In this document: positions 1-11,900 of the stretch, in pieces
Layout of the letters: each line of letters begins with the position of its first letter
How positions within the stretch are numbered: the first letter of the stretch is position 1
Source of the DNA: Diphasiastrum complanatum
Lineage: Eukaryota > Streptophyta > Lycopodiopsida > Lycopodiales > Lycopodiaceae
Assembly (NCBI GenBank): GCA_029204225.1
Contig: MU832665.1
Coordinates: 1-64,000 of the forward strand
Direction: 5' to 3'
Length of the DNA stretch: 64,000 bases
Position numbers and translations under genes: made by a program
Notes under the pieces: generated by a model
Database searches by the model: none
Told to the model about the DNA's origin: nothing
Seen by the model: the letters and a program-made list of their open reading frames with translations, nothing else

Positions 1-1420
1 TGGGTACCTCATTTTTTTTAAGGACAATTGTCGATCTCCAGAGGCTACTCACTACTTTGAACTATCTAAGCTGGTGGACAAGCTAAAGGCTTCCTTCTAT
101 TCTTAAGGCCATACTTTGAAGGACCTTCAAATTATCATGTTATTTAGATTGCTCGTTTCAATATTCTCATTATTCAGACCTGTTGCTATGACGTATTGAA
201 GTTTCCCTTTGTTTGGCTTTGCACACGTAGGAGCACTTCATTGAAGGGCATGAGCGGGACCTTCAACCATCAGACCACTTCATCCAACCATTTCTCCAGA
301 TTCAACATTCAACTTCAGAAATGAAGGGCATGACTCGTGAGTAACACCGTCGTGCTATTGAAAGTAGAGTTCAACCAATTTGTCGCGCATTCTTCTCTCA
401 ATCGGACAATGGGTTGTTCTTCCTGTTCGAAGTGCCTTCAATATTCATGCATCTATTTCAGCACATCCTCTTTGTGTCTGATTGGCATTCGGAGACATCC
501 TTAATCATGACTACTTAACCAACATGATCAAGCTGATCAAACAAAGTATCTTTAAAGAAATAGCCGATGGTTAAATATTCTATTTCATTCAAGAGGCAAC
601 CACCATTATACAGCTTCTGAACTTGCACAGCTTTCGTGGAAAAGTTGTTCATGTTGTTTGGTTTGCCAAATGACATTGTATCATAAATGCGAATACCAAA
701 ATATTTATTATCAAATACATTTTTAATGCCAGCATTGCATATTCCAAACAAGGCCTTGTGCACATTTACTTGTTGCCAACTAGATTGAAATATCATTATC
801 CTCCAAAGTGGAACCGTAGTGACCCCTCGAAAAAAACTTGCAACTTTAATCTTTGTGTGTTTGAAATCTTTCACCCTTTCAAAGACCCTCTTAGTTTGAA
901 ACCCATAAAAAATTATATGATGCAAAGGGCGGTAAGATCTATTTCTACAAATTTGGTGCTCTCATTTGTATGCCTTGTTGAACAAGATACAAAAAAACGT
1001 TCGTCATCAATAGATTTGGGGATGTAAGTCTCTTTTGATCATCCACAACAACAATTTGATTAGATTCATGTTTATAGTTATTAAAGTCAATTTTAGTCAA
1101 TGGAAATTACTCACTCTAAGACTATAAAGAAAAAACAAACAACAAAAGACCAAAGCTTGCAAAACACAAGAAAAAGTGTTTGGAGTCTTCTTAGAAGTGA
1201 TTGGCTCTCTGCAGCGATGAGATGGACCATAAAATACTATTGCCCAAATTTTGTCAGGGTCTGCCAAAGAATTTAAATGAAGCATATTTCACTCAAGATC
1301 TTTTGGTTGCAGCTCTTATATTCAAGAGCACCATTGTAGCTCAAAATGTCTATCGACTATCCAATGTTCAAAATGATCCAGACTTGACCATTATCATAAT
1401 TTATAAGATTATAATTAGTT
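1..1420. other. Intergenic, no gene recognised
   Basis: I see no protein family here. The longest open frame (minus, 515-925, 136 codons) has no motif I recognise and no sensible gene context. It may be a chance frame or a decayed element. Confidence 0.5.
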
Positions 1421-1435
1421 ATGGTAATAGCCTTT

Positions 1436-1718
1436 TCTGATCATGCAATTTGACATCCCTCACATCATATAGTGCTCTCAAGATGTCGACTTCTTTCAAA
1501 GTTTGAGCTTCAAATACATGGCCAATTTGGGTATCTGAAACATTGAGAATGATCAGCGAGAAAGCTTTGCCATCCTTCAATTTCCATTTGGAGTCGGTTG
1601 TGTCGTCTTTAATCTTCATTCAATTCCTGTGACAACATCCCAAAGCTCTTTGGCAATAAGCAAGATCTTCATCTTAAATTTCCACAAATGATAATTGGAC
1701 CCATCTAGCTTGTTCAAA
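1436..1718 (-). pseudogene. Copia gag fragment (UBN2 type)
   Basis: The minus strand first reads LNKLDGSNYHLWKFKMKILL, the N-terminal signature of Copia gag (L-x-G-x-NY-x-x-W-x-x-x-M). After a stop and frame change near 1,620 it continues with a KAFSLIILNVSD segment, typical of the next part of the UBN2 gag domain. No zinc knuckle or pol follows downstream, so this is an isolated broken piece of a Ty1/Copia element. The frame break is visible in the sequence; the family call rests on the motif pattern. Confidence 0.7.
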
Positions 1719-1745
1719 GCGAGGACCAGCTTTGCTTTGTGAATC

Positions 1746-3595
1746 TATCTGGAAGTTAGTCCTTTTGATAATTTGGATGAGTTAAGAATGAAAATAGTAT
1801 TTGATAATGTTAAAATATTGTTACTATGCAATCTCTCTTCTATCTTCCGACCACAATGATTCTTGTTTTAGATGATGGGATAATGATTTATGAACTTTAG
1901 GAAATCCAGATTTCTGGCCATTGCTTGGGGTTGAAACCATTGGTCTGTAGCTTGAATCTTCTAATTCTGACCTGCCTGAATCTTATAGTTTCTTGGAAAC
2001 AATTTTTGCAACATTAATGTAGGTCGTTGGGTTTGATATGAGAGCTAAAATTTCGGGTGGGAAGCCGCCAATCTGACTCTGGATGGATTGATCCCTCTAT
2101 GTAATGCTTGGCTTATATTTTCTATCATTGTCTCTTTGCCATTTTGCTATCATTAATGTTGTTCATTGGGCTGTAGCTAGAACAGGTAGCCACTTGGAAT
2201 CCAACGCAGTTAAGGAAGGTGTTCACTACAAGGCATTCATGGCGATGGAGGCGCAAGATTTAACTAGAAATGAGTAGGAAAATGATCTGATCCAAAATTG
2301 TCATTTTGTTAGAAGAAGGAAAGGATTCTCGAAAAAGGAATGGTTGCATGCTATTGATGAACTATCAGACTTTGTGGAATAATCCTTCTCCTAATGCATG
2401 ACTACGTCTATCAAATTTGAACAAAACTATCACAACTATTGCCCACATTCAAATTCTAAGTGATTTGAAATCAGCAGAATCTATTAGATTGATTTCGTAG
2501 ACAAACATAACATAAAAAACATTGTTGCACCGAATACTACAATATCGAAATACCCCAACAATTTAGACAAAACTATAAGGAACATAATCAAATTAGAAAT
2601 GGAACAGAGAAGCATTCGATCATTCTAACATAATACTGAACACGATAAACTGTATGATCAATTCAGTAAGTAGCATGGACAAATCAAAAGATTCGTGAGC
2701 ACACAATAATAGCAGATGCAACTATGTACTCAAAAATATCTCTAAGTATCTAATTGACTCTATCTGACACTTTCGCTAATAATCAGTTAGTGTTTCTAGC
2801 AATGTGTTATATTAATCTCCAAGATCAATATGCAAAAGAGCTAATGTAGTTGAAGAAGCTAAAGAAGAAGTTAAATTGATCAACTGATTATACTAGTTAT
2901 GAAGGCCATTTAGGCTTATCCAAATGACAGTTCAAGACAACTATTTGGTTGCAAATTGCAATTGGAGCTTAGCCATATTGCGATGTCACTTATCCAATTA
3001 GGCTTCTTGGAAACTACTTGCAAAAATTGTTAGGGCAAGTCATTAGCTTGACAACAAGTGAAAACAAGTTCCGTTAACATTCGATAGTTCAAACACCTTC
3101 GATACTCTTTGTTCCCATGTATTTCTGCAGATTGTGTAAAAACATGAGTAAAACTACAGAATTGGATAGAGATTAAAGATCGACCATTTGGATAAATCTA
3201 ACAACTATAACATTGTCTTATTATTATGACGCACAACTCAAAAATCATCAATGATGTACTAATGGCTCCCCTTGAGAAGATGGGATATAGACATGATGAA
3301 TGCCTCCAATAGGCGAGAGACGTATGAAAGAGGCAAAATTGCATAGAGGCTAGAACCATATTGATCCGGTTGATTATAGATATAGATATTGTTGGCACTG
3401 TATACTGTACTTGTATTTTGTTGAGCACGTTGAGTTGACTTACGTTTTTGTTACAAGCTTTGACATGTGTGCTTATGCTTCATAATTGTTGTCAATTTGT
3501 TGTCATTCAATACGATTCCATGTGATTTCATTTCACATAATACATAAATAGAGATGTTTGATAAAGAATCACTTAATCGCCCCAAAATTGCACCA
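1746..3595. other. Intergenic, nothing recognised
   Basis: No coding motif, RNA gene or clear repeat pair found. Open frames are short and AT-driven. Probably old transposon debris. Confidence 0.45.
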
Positions 3596-3599
3596 CACT

Positions 3600-3745
3600 C
3601 CTCTTAGAACTCCGAGCAAACTAGGTAAGTGAATTGCTCTTGAAAACACTTTTAATCTGATACCCATATTGGCACCAAAAACAAACAAAAAAATCAAAAA
3701 AAATTGCATTCCAAGAAACCTTAATGTGATTTCCCAGATCGCGTT
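3600..3745 (-). repeat. Dispersed repeat, inverted copy of 7,700-7,830
   Basis: Read on the minus strand, this stretch runs in the same order as 7,700-7,830 plus: a GATC/GCGTTCTGGA-like motif, 'ggtttct', a poly-T run, 'gccaatatgggtatca' and 'tttcaagagca'. The two copies differ at many positions, so the family is old. No coding content. Confidence 0.6.
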
Positions 3746-3984
3746 CTGGAACAAAACGTGCAACATTTGTAGTGGCATACACTATTTGATGAATATGAAA
3801 TGAATCAAAAAACAAGAAATACTGATGAATGTGCTTTTGATATTGATATTCTTAGTAATAATAGAAGTTTTCATGAATGAAGTTGTACATGTCATAATGT
3901 ATCACATTGAACATTACTCACCTCTGCTGAGGTATCTGATTTGTTTAAACTATTGCAAAATCAGTCATGTCATAAATTGTTTTT

Positions 3985-4215
3985 TGATCAACTTTTTCTT
4001 TTTTCCACTATTTTATATGAATGTTTTAGCATGCATTGATATATTTTTGGATTTATGGCAGTATAACAGAAAGATACTGTGAAAGGGGGCTATTGATATA
4101 CGTACATTTTTTAAAACAAATTTTTTCTTTTTTTCCATTATATTCTATGAATATTATAGCATGCATTGATATATTTTTAAGACAGATGTTGTGGAAGGGG
4201 TCTAATGATATGACT
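3985..4215 (+). repeat. Two-copy tandem duplication, about 130 bp apart
   Basis: A T-rich tract, then 'atgaat', then 'agcatgcattgatatatttt' and 'gtgraagggg' occurs twice, with the shared core at 4,028 and 4,158. The copies have drifted. Two overlapping short open frames here (3,825-4,233) are by-products of this repeat. Confidence 0.65.
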
Positions 4216-5329
4216 AGAATGTACCTAAATTAGACAAGAAGATTGTCAGTAGTAAAGGCATGCCTAACCCGCACTTAGCAAATAGAATAACCCATAGTTC
4301 CCAAGAACGGTACCGAATGTAGGAACCGTTCCTAATATGCTAATAATACCTGTTAATTTAAAAAATAACTTTGGCATGGGTTTAAAAAAGAATTTCAGTT
4401 ATACAGTTTTTCTTTTTACAGAACCGTACCTGGTTTGATATCCATTCCGAAGGAAGAGAACAGCCGTTCTTTAGGAACGGTACCATAACCATATCCAAAA
4501 AATTTAGGAACCGGTATATCACTGGAATAACCAAAAAATTGACAGAGAAGAATGATCTTGGCATCACATAGAGCACAGGTATTTTTAAGAAGTGAATATC
4601 TTGCACATCACATTATATGCTCTACTTCTCTTCCTTGCTTAAGACTCTTCAAATGAGAACCTTCAAAGCTACGCATTGACATTAACACTGATCGAACACA
4701 TCAGATCATAGATACCCATTCCGGAATGTTTTCAAAATTTTAGTTTCATTTTGTACGTACAAAAAGTTTTCTTTATGACAATTTCAGATTTTCAACGAAA
4801 TAACCAAAACATACATTCCATACAGAAAGTATGATTTTGCTTATACATTGTAGACTAGTTCTATGCAATAGATTAGCATCAACATGAAGCCAGAAAGCTC
4901 TTTGCCTGTATGGAACCTAATGCTTTCTAGATCAAGCTAATGATGTACAATTTTTACCAGAGGTGTGTACCTTAATGTTTTCTAAGACCACAAACTTGCC
5001 TCCACAATTTGGACATTGAGAATCCAATCTCTAGAATTTTTCAGTTGTACAGAATGTCATTCTGTACATACTTTACAGATTTAGTATTTTGTACAGAATG
5101 GATAACAGTGGCTTATAAGAAACTGTGAGTTAGATGAAACACAATTCAAAGAACATTGTATAAAGCATATGAAAATCTATTGCTATTTCATTTTGAAGTA
5201 ATACAAATTCTCTGTATTTGTGAGAGCTTTGGGAGAGTGATGTGATTAAGCTCAATGCAATTATTCCAAGTTCATATGAAAGAAGTGAAGCTGATGGTCT
5301 TAACACTCAGATCATTCATGCACACATAC
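4216..5329. other. Non-coding stretch with one perfect hairpin
   Basis: No gene seen. At 5,047-5,067 lies a perfect 10-bp inverted repeat with a 1-nt loop (gtacagaatg / cattctgtac). Confidence 0.5.
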
Positions 5330-5532
5330 CTGTTTTGAGTTTTGAGCCCGGCATTTGAATTCAGGGATACAGAAAACAGAATATTGACTGGTTAAAACCA
5401 AATCAGCAACCTTCTTACTGAGGAGAGTATTCATCATCACGTTGCTAAATTCTTCGACCACAGAAAACAAGCAACCATTTACAAAAAAACTGGAAAGGAC
5501 TCCTAATAGGCCAAAACAAATCAAATACAAAC
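5330..5532 (-). other. Candidate exon of unknown identity
   Basis: A 203-bp stretch bounded on the minus strand by a CTCAG acceptor and an AACAG|GTATGTG donor. One frame is open throughout (67 codons). It lies about 335 nt downstream of the stop codon of the DsbA-like gene on the same strand, so it could be an alternative 3' exon, part of another transcript, or coincidence. The encoded peptide resembles no family I recognise. Confidence 0.2.
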
Positions 5533-5584
5533 CTGAGGTGATCTAAAATAACACGTGCAGATTAATCTGTATGACTAGCCAAAA

Positions 5585-5590
5585 TTTATT
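5585..5590 (-). terminator. Possible poly(A) signal of the DsbA-like gene
   Basis: AATAAA on the minus strand, about 277 nt beyond the stop codon at 5,867. This is a normal distance for a plant 3' UTR, but the hexamer is common in AT-rich DNA. Confidence 0.3.
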
Positions 5591-5866
5591 CTGGAACTAT
5601 TTATAAACGTCCTCAACCTTCTTAGAGCAGATTTGGAACATAGCATAAAATGTTGACAACTACGATAACCAGAGTTGCAATAAACCCAAGCCTCATTCAT
5701 GTGCCTCTATACCAAGGCCCCAACTTGGCATACTTGAAATTGACAACAACAGTAATAGATACAACCATCACACACAAACACACACGTCTCAGTATATGTT
5801 ATACACAAATCAGGACAAGTTGAAGCCCATTAGCAGTGTTGGCTCTTCCCTCAGCACAGACAGACG

Positions 5867-5926
5867 CTAGGCTTTGTTTGCAAGGATCCATTCATTTCTA
5901 ATTGCTTGCTCAATAGTTGATGGCTC
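5867..5926 (-). CDS. DsbA-like gene, last exon
   Basis: Follows a TTTCAG acceptor and encodes [19 protein letters not shown] and then TAG. The preceding exon ends in SGAQ, so the join reads SGAQEPS. This matches the SGAQ-P-x-x-F/I-x-x-A-I end of plant DSBA-like proteins. Phase 0 on entry agrees with the donor of the previous exon. Confidence 0.85.
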   Translation of the reverse strand, partial: EPSTIEQAIRNEWILANKA

Positions 5927-8900
5927 CTGAAAGATACACATTACTCTTCAGTTAGAGAATGCTCTCAATCTTATTGATCTAAACGTCATTCTACAAGAAC
6001 ACTTTAAGCATCTACAGGTGGCTTCAGCAAAGTAGGCTCAAAACTGAAAGGACAAACCAGCAGGATAGCATACGTCTAATTCTATCAAATTTAGTATTGG
6101 GTTTTCAGTTTCAGGATGCCGTTTGTTTGAGAATAGCTTAAACTATATCTATGTTCATAGCTCCACTGTATTTTCGTATCTATGTTCAGTCTTGACAAAA
6201 ATCATTTTGCACAATATGTCTTACTAGTTGTTGACAAGTTATCAAGTAGACCTCAACTTTTGCATCTTTCTATTCCTTTTGAGTCTTCATTCACTCAATT
6301 AGATAGGTGCAATACATGCTCCAACGAGTGAGTTTTTCTGCTTACAATATGGACAGACTATTGATAAAGTTTAGCTAAATGACAAATTCTAGGAATAGCA
6401 TCTTAATTACCCAGAATTAGAAACATGCATCTGTAAAAAGGTAAAGAAAGCTCTGACATGAGTAGAGCAAGGGTTTAGGGGTTAGGCGTAAGAGCTAACC
6501 TGTGCACCCGATAAAGAACGCCGTTTGTTCACAAGAAAATAAGGGACTGAATGAATGCCAAACTTTTCCTTCGCTGTTCTGTCCTCTTCAAGTACCTCCT
6601 TTTCACCCTGACCTGATGTCTGTGGCATGGTAAAACTTCACATTCATGAACATTTTCAGCTTATTGTCAATGTTTTCTTGAAATATGTGCCCTTAACTCA
6701 TTAGATCAAATTAGCTGGTTGCTGTTAGAAATCCAGAATATGAGCCATAGAAGACAATGCCACTGAGTGACTTCAAAACCTTAAATAAAACTCCCAGCAG
6801 TATGGAACGACATCGTCCTTTACTGAACCTGGGTTACAAGGTGTAATTTTCTGTCTAAAAAATAAAAAAGAAGTAATCCATTTTTGTAAATTGTTTCTAT
6901 ATGCTTGAAACGAGGTTTCATACCTACAGAACAATAATACATAAAATTCAAAAATGTACTCAAATGTGCAAGTCTACTTCCTATCCCTTAAAATTTAAGA
7001 GTCGTAATTGTGAAAAAGTGGCAAAATCGCATAACCTTGCACATATGGAAATCTCACTTTTGGGCTGTCCCACACGTGATCCCAAAAAAGAAAATCAACT
7101 TGCTATTTAAGTAGAGTTGCCACCTTCTTGAGGCGATCATATTTAAGTTGCCTCTAGCTGATGAAGAGGAGATTACAATGCATGGCATGGAACATAATAG
7201 GGACGGACATTGTGTTGTGTCTATCTATGACTTAACCTCAATAATTAATAGACACAACAAATTAAAGCTGAAGGAAACTATGGAGTCTTCCAAACTTAAG
7301 CACCACAAGAAACCAAGTTAGGAACTCCAAATGCTTGATTAGATACAGAGAGGAGGATGTGGGCCTTCTAGAGGATGAGTCCTCCCTTACATATATAGAG
7401 ACTATTGAGGTGTCATCACCAACTTGAGTCTTAAGCCACATGGCATGCACTTGGCCACTTGGACCCAACTTGCACTTAACTACGAAGATGGGGTACAATG
7501 TATTTACAATCAAATTGCCCCCAAAAATTGTACAACACAAAACCATGTAAGGACCTAGCCACTTGGGGTAAAATAGGCATCATCTTTTAACACCCCTGCT
7601 TAATGGCTATTTTTTTTACTGTAACTACCTAAAGATGTTTGCATTCTGACCTTTGGTGCCCAAAGTTGCAGGCCACGATCCGGAACGCGATCCGGATCGC
7701 ATTCTGGATCACGTTCCGGGATTTCCCATTAGGGTTTCTCGGAAAGCTTTTTTTTTTTTGAAATTTTTTTAATGCCAATATGGGTATCAAATGAAAGGTT
7801 TTTTCAAGAGCAGTTCATTTATCAAGTTTGCCATCAATTTCAAGACCATTGTCGTCCATTTTCGAAGCATTGAGCGATTTTCTACTATCAAGTTATTTTC
7901 CACTATTATATCATTTTCTACAGTATTGTGTGAAATGAAAGCTAGTTTGCAAAAAGAGTCAAAAACACATGGAAAAGGGGCATGAGATTCATATCTTTTG
8001 ATAAAAGCAAAAATGGGAAAAACTAACAGCATGAGCATGTCTGTGGGGTTCAATACAGATGATTTGAAACCAAAAACCACTTCATTACGTTACCTACAGC
8101 TCATTCTATGAGGTACCAAGGTTTGAACTCAAAACTTACCTAAAATCGTTTTGGAGACAAACGCCACCACCTCATCGCTTCCACCGGCTTGATCACGCAC
8201 AGATCGATGCTCCACACTGCCCACAATCCACCATCACCTCCTCACCTTTGCTCTCTCTCACTCTCCAACTCTCACAAGCCAAATTTTTTTATGTGGGCCA
8301 CGGGCTGCCTGCGTGCGGCCCACGTAAAAAAATTTGAAATTTTATTCGCGTTCCGGGACAGCGTTTCTGGCCGCGGAACGCTCGCGATCCGGAACGCTCG
8401 ATCCGGATCGCGATCCGCTGCAACACAGTTGGTGCCACAGAACTCAAGTTGAAGTTCTCCACTATGAAGTGTTGGTCGACCTCAATGTGTTTTGTCCTAG
8501 CATGGTATACGAGATTCTTGGCAAGTTGAATGCAACGGGCAGCCCTCATAGTCGCCCTGTATTGAAGTTGCTGTTAGTCCACAATACATTCATAACCATA
8601 ACATTAAATTTGTATAAACCACAAGTTTTATCACAAAAATCATCAACAACCACTTTGAAACTCTGTTCCACATCTTTAATTTGACACCTTTTGTCACTAA
8701 CTGAATCTTCAGCTTATGATCTTTCATTGCACCAACAAATAAAAGACTCTTTTGTAAACCAGAAACATGCAACGCATTTTCAAGTACCTTGATTTGACCA
8801 TTAGGAAATTGAATAGGTACGGTGCTGATCCCTTGTGTCTGGCATTCATCACCATTTGCTTGAGCAACTTCATTTCCATCATTGGTTAGCTGAAACTTTT

Positions 8901-11900
8901 AGAACCACGATTTGTTCCCCGTCTTGTGTCTTGTTGCTCTAGAGTCCATGAACCATTGTGTGTTGTCAATGGAATCCTGTGATTTAGTCTCTTTGCAGCA
9001 TTTCCTACAACCTTGAATACTAAGTATCTAGTGAGCTACAGCCCACAACAGAGACGAAAGAAAGGGAAAATTGATCTAGATTTTAGGTTCCAAAAATGTT
9101 GGGTTCCAAAAAGCATGCAAAGAAGGTAGACATTATCAACTAGGGTTACTCTTACCATTAATTAAGATTGAACCCTATTAGATAAGTGCAGTTCATGTAT
9201 CATGACTAAATGACAGTGCATTCTTGATTCTCTTGCTCGTATGGGCAGTACAGGACGTAATAGTTGTGGTTCTTTGATATTTAACCATAGGTTGCTTTCA
9301 ACCCCTTGCTCTCAGGGGCAGTGTAGGGTGTCTCACGATCCATCAACTCTTGCGGGACTGGAGCACAATCATCAATGGAGTGAAATACCTTATTGAACTT
9401 TTTATACAATAGTGAGATATGGAATGGATAATAATACCCAGACTCTTGATTAGACAGAAATTCAAACATGTATCCACAGAATGAGAGTAACTATTGGCTT
9501 AACGGACTCAGCTACCAAATCGCTAACAAAAATTAATCACTGTTTAAGCACAACATCATCCAATTCAATAGCTTCAGATTCAAAACTTAAAGTGGTAAAG
9601 CTCCAAAAATTATGAAGAGAACGAGAAGACCTGACTTGGGGAAGAAGGGAAACCTCTCATCTTGTTGGCATTCCTATTCGCTAGCCAAAGAGGGCACAAT
9701 AAAACCCTCTACCAAAAAAAAGCATCACCAAAAGTGTGCTTCAAGTGATTATCCGCTCTCCAGCTTTGGCCCTCTTTACTTATGATTCTACATAATAATA
9801 GGAATTACGCACATTCAAGTTAGAAACTACTATTCAAGTATTAACATAAATTGGACAGCCAACGAGAATTCTACCTTTCCTAGTTACAAAGAATTGTGAT
9901 TCAAACTATAAAGTCTTACACACAGGATACTATCTAAACATGCCAATACAAGCAACCAACAAGGGAAAGGATGGTGGACAAACCAACCCAACCAAACCTA
10001 GATCGAACGGATCTAACCCCCAAGCTATAGATCAATCTCAAAGAGGAATGAGGCATCATACCAGTAGCACGGCTGCTAGCACCAAAATCAATCATACACT
10101 AGTGAGAGCCCAATAGGTATACTTATACCCATCCAAGGCCCATGCACCACTAGTAGTGCACTGTGGCACCTCACTGGACACCTTTGCAGCCTATTTGGGC
10201 CACGTCGTCCAGTTCCTCAATGACTCACTGATAGACCCATACAAATCCACCATCATGAGTTTAGGCCTACAACCATTAATTATGACCTTATGCACATAAG
10301 GGCCCCAAATCCCTTATAGTCACAACTAACTTACGGGTTGTTAGTCTACTGATCCCTAGCATGGACACGCTACCCGAGACCAATCGTGGGCATGAGATTC
10401 TTCCCCCCTCATTCAAGTTCTGTCCTCAGAACTTAAAGCTAGGGAAATTCCTCCTTAAGCTCCCTTCCTATTCCAAGGAATCATCATCGTCCGTGCGACT
10501 CTTCCGTCGAACCAAATGCTTGGTAACTATATGATTTGCTGATTTGGTAAGATGATCAGTCGTACCAAAATTCCACTATCCTGTTTATTCATCCGGGGTA
10601 ATCTTACCATGAACACAATCCTCCCTTATGGATCAGGTATATCCTAGAGTCTGCCATATCATAAGAGTGCATCACAATTCTTAAAAGACACATGAGTTGT
10701 TCCAAAAAGTCCTTCCCATCTGGAAAGTTTAAGACTTTTTCGACTCACTTACGGTGCCTATATAAGGACGTCCTTACTTTAGCCATGGCACAAAGTGTCA
10801 TTCCAAAGTTAGGGTCCATCCAAAATACATCTAGATTCAATTATTCTTAAGTTCTGATCTAGAATAACTCAAGATTCACCAAAACCTCATTACGTGAAGT
10901 TCTAACTTTTGGCTGCCAACAACTATCCAACTCTCCTGAGTCCTCCAGGATAGCATTCCATCCTTTCCAATCGCGAAAAGATAAGGCCAAAAGTTTTCGT
11001 GTATTCTATGCACATAAACCTTTAAACGAATCCAAAATTGACCCATTAAGGTTGCGACTTATAAGCAATACATTTCAACAATAATATCCCTAAGTAAGAT
11101 CATATTGTTGATTCAAACAACTAACTCAGAAGTAGAGCTTCTGTCTCGGTTGGCTGTATCGGATTTAGAAAATATTGGAATGTATAAGTGTGGATCCAAG
11201 ACACCACATTCAATTTGATTCTAATTCCACCTAGGTCAATAACAATTCTCATCGAGAAATTACTATTACCTAGCGAGAAATTGTCTCACACAATTCTCAT
11301 CAATATGCCTATGTTTTAACGACTAGTTTGTGCATGCTTATAAACTTAGTCCAACAAATACTTTGTAGATCCACAGGATTAAAAGTTTGTACAAAGGTTT
11401 TATGATCACACAAAGATTCACTACATAGCATATCTCTACAAATATTACCAGATTTGTACACGATACTTTCTTAACTAAGAATCCTGTAACTCGATTATCC
11501 TCTAAGAGAAAATATTTCTCAAAGAGTGCTATTTCGCAACCAAAATCTCAACCAGAGAATCACCAAAGAATATATTGTTAGAGTGAATTTCAACCCTTGC
11601 ATCAACTCACAGATCCCAGTCCTTACTAAGATCAAGTTGATTGCTTTCAGCAAGAAACGAGTTTCAACAAACCACCATCTTGCAATAAAATTCCCTAGTT
11701 CTGACACAAATCAATCGGACTTGCACTCAACAACTCTTCTACTACAAGAGTGTTTCTAATTTCTTTTTCTTACATCTTCTAACAAGATATCTACCATAAT
11801 CCATAAAGGATTTCTGTAATATCAAAATATCCTATCGTTTCTGATTTTTGGAAACAGGTCCATCATCTATTCAAATACCAGATTCCTCCTGGAATCTATG

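Noticed and set aside
515-925. 136-codon minus-strand open frame
   Set aside because: No motif, no splice context and no similarity I can name; in this setting likely a chance frame or old element.
1201-1440. Plus-strand text FCQGLPKNLNEAY resembling a Copia gag phrase
   Set aside because: Too short and isolated, opposite to the clear gag fragment next to it.
8189-8684. Several overlapping frames on both strands
   Set aside because: They are by-products of the GC-rich palindromic patch; no domain.
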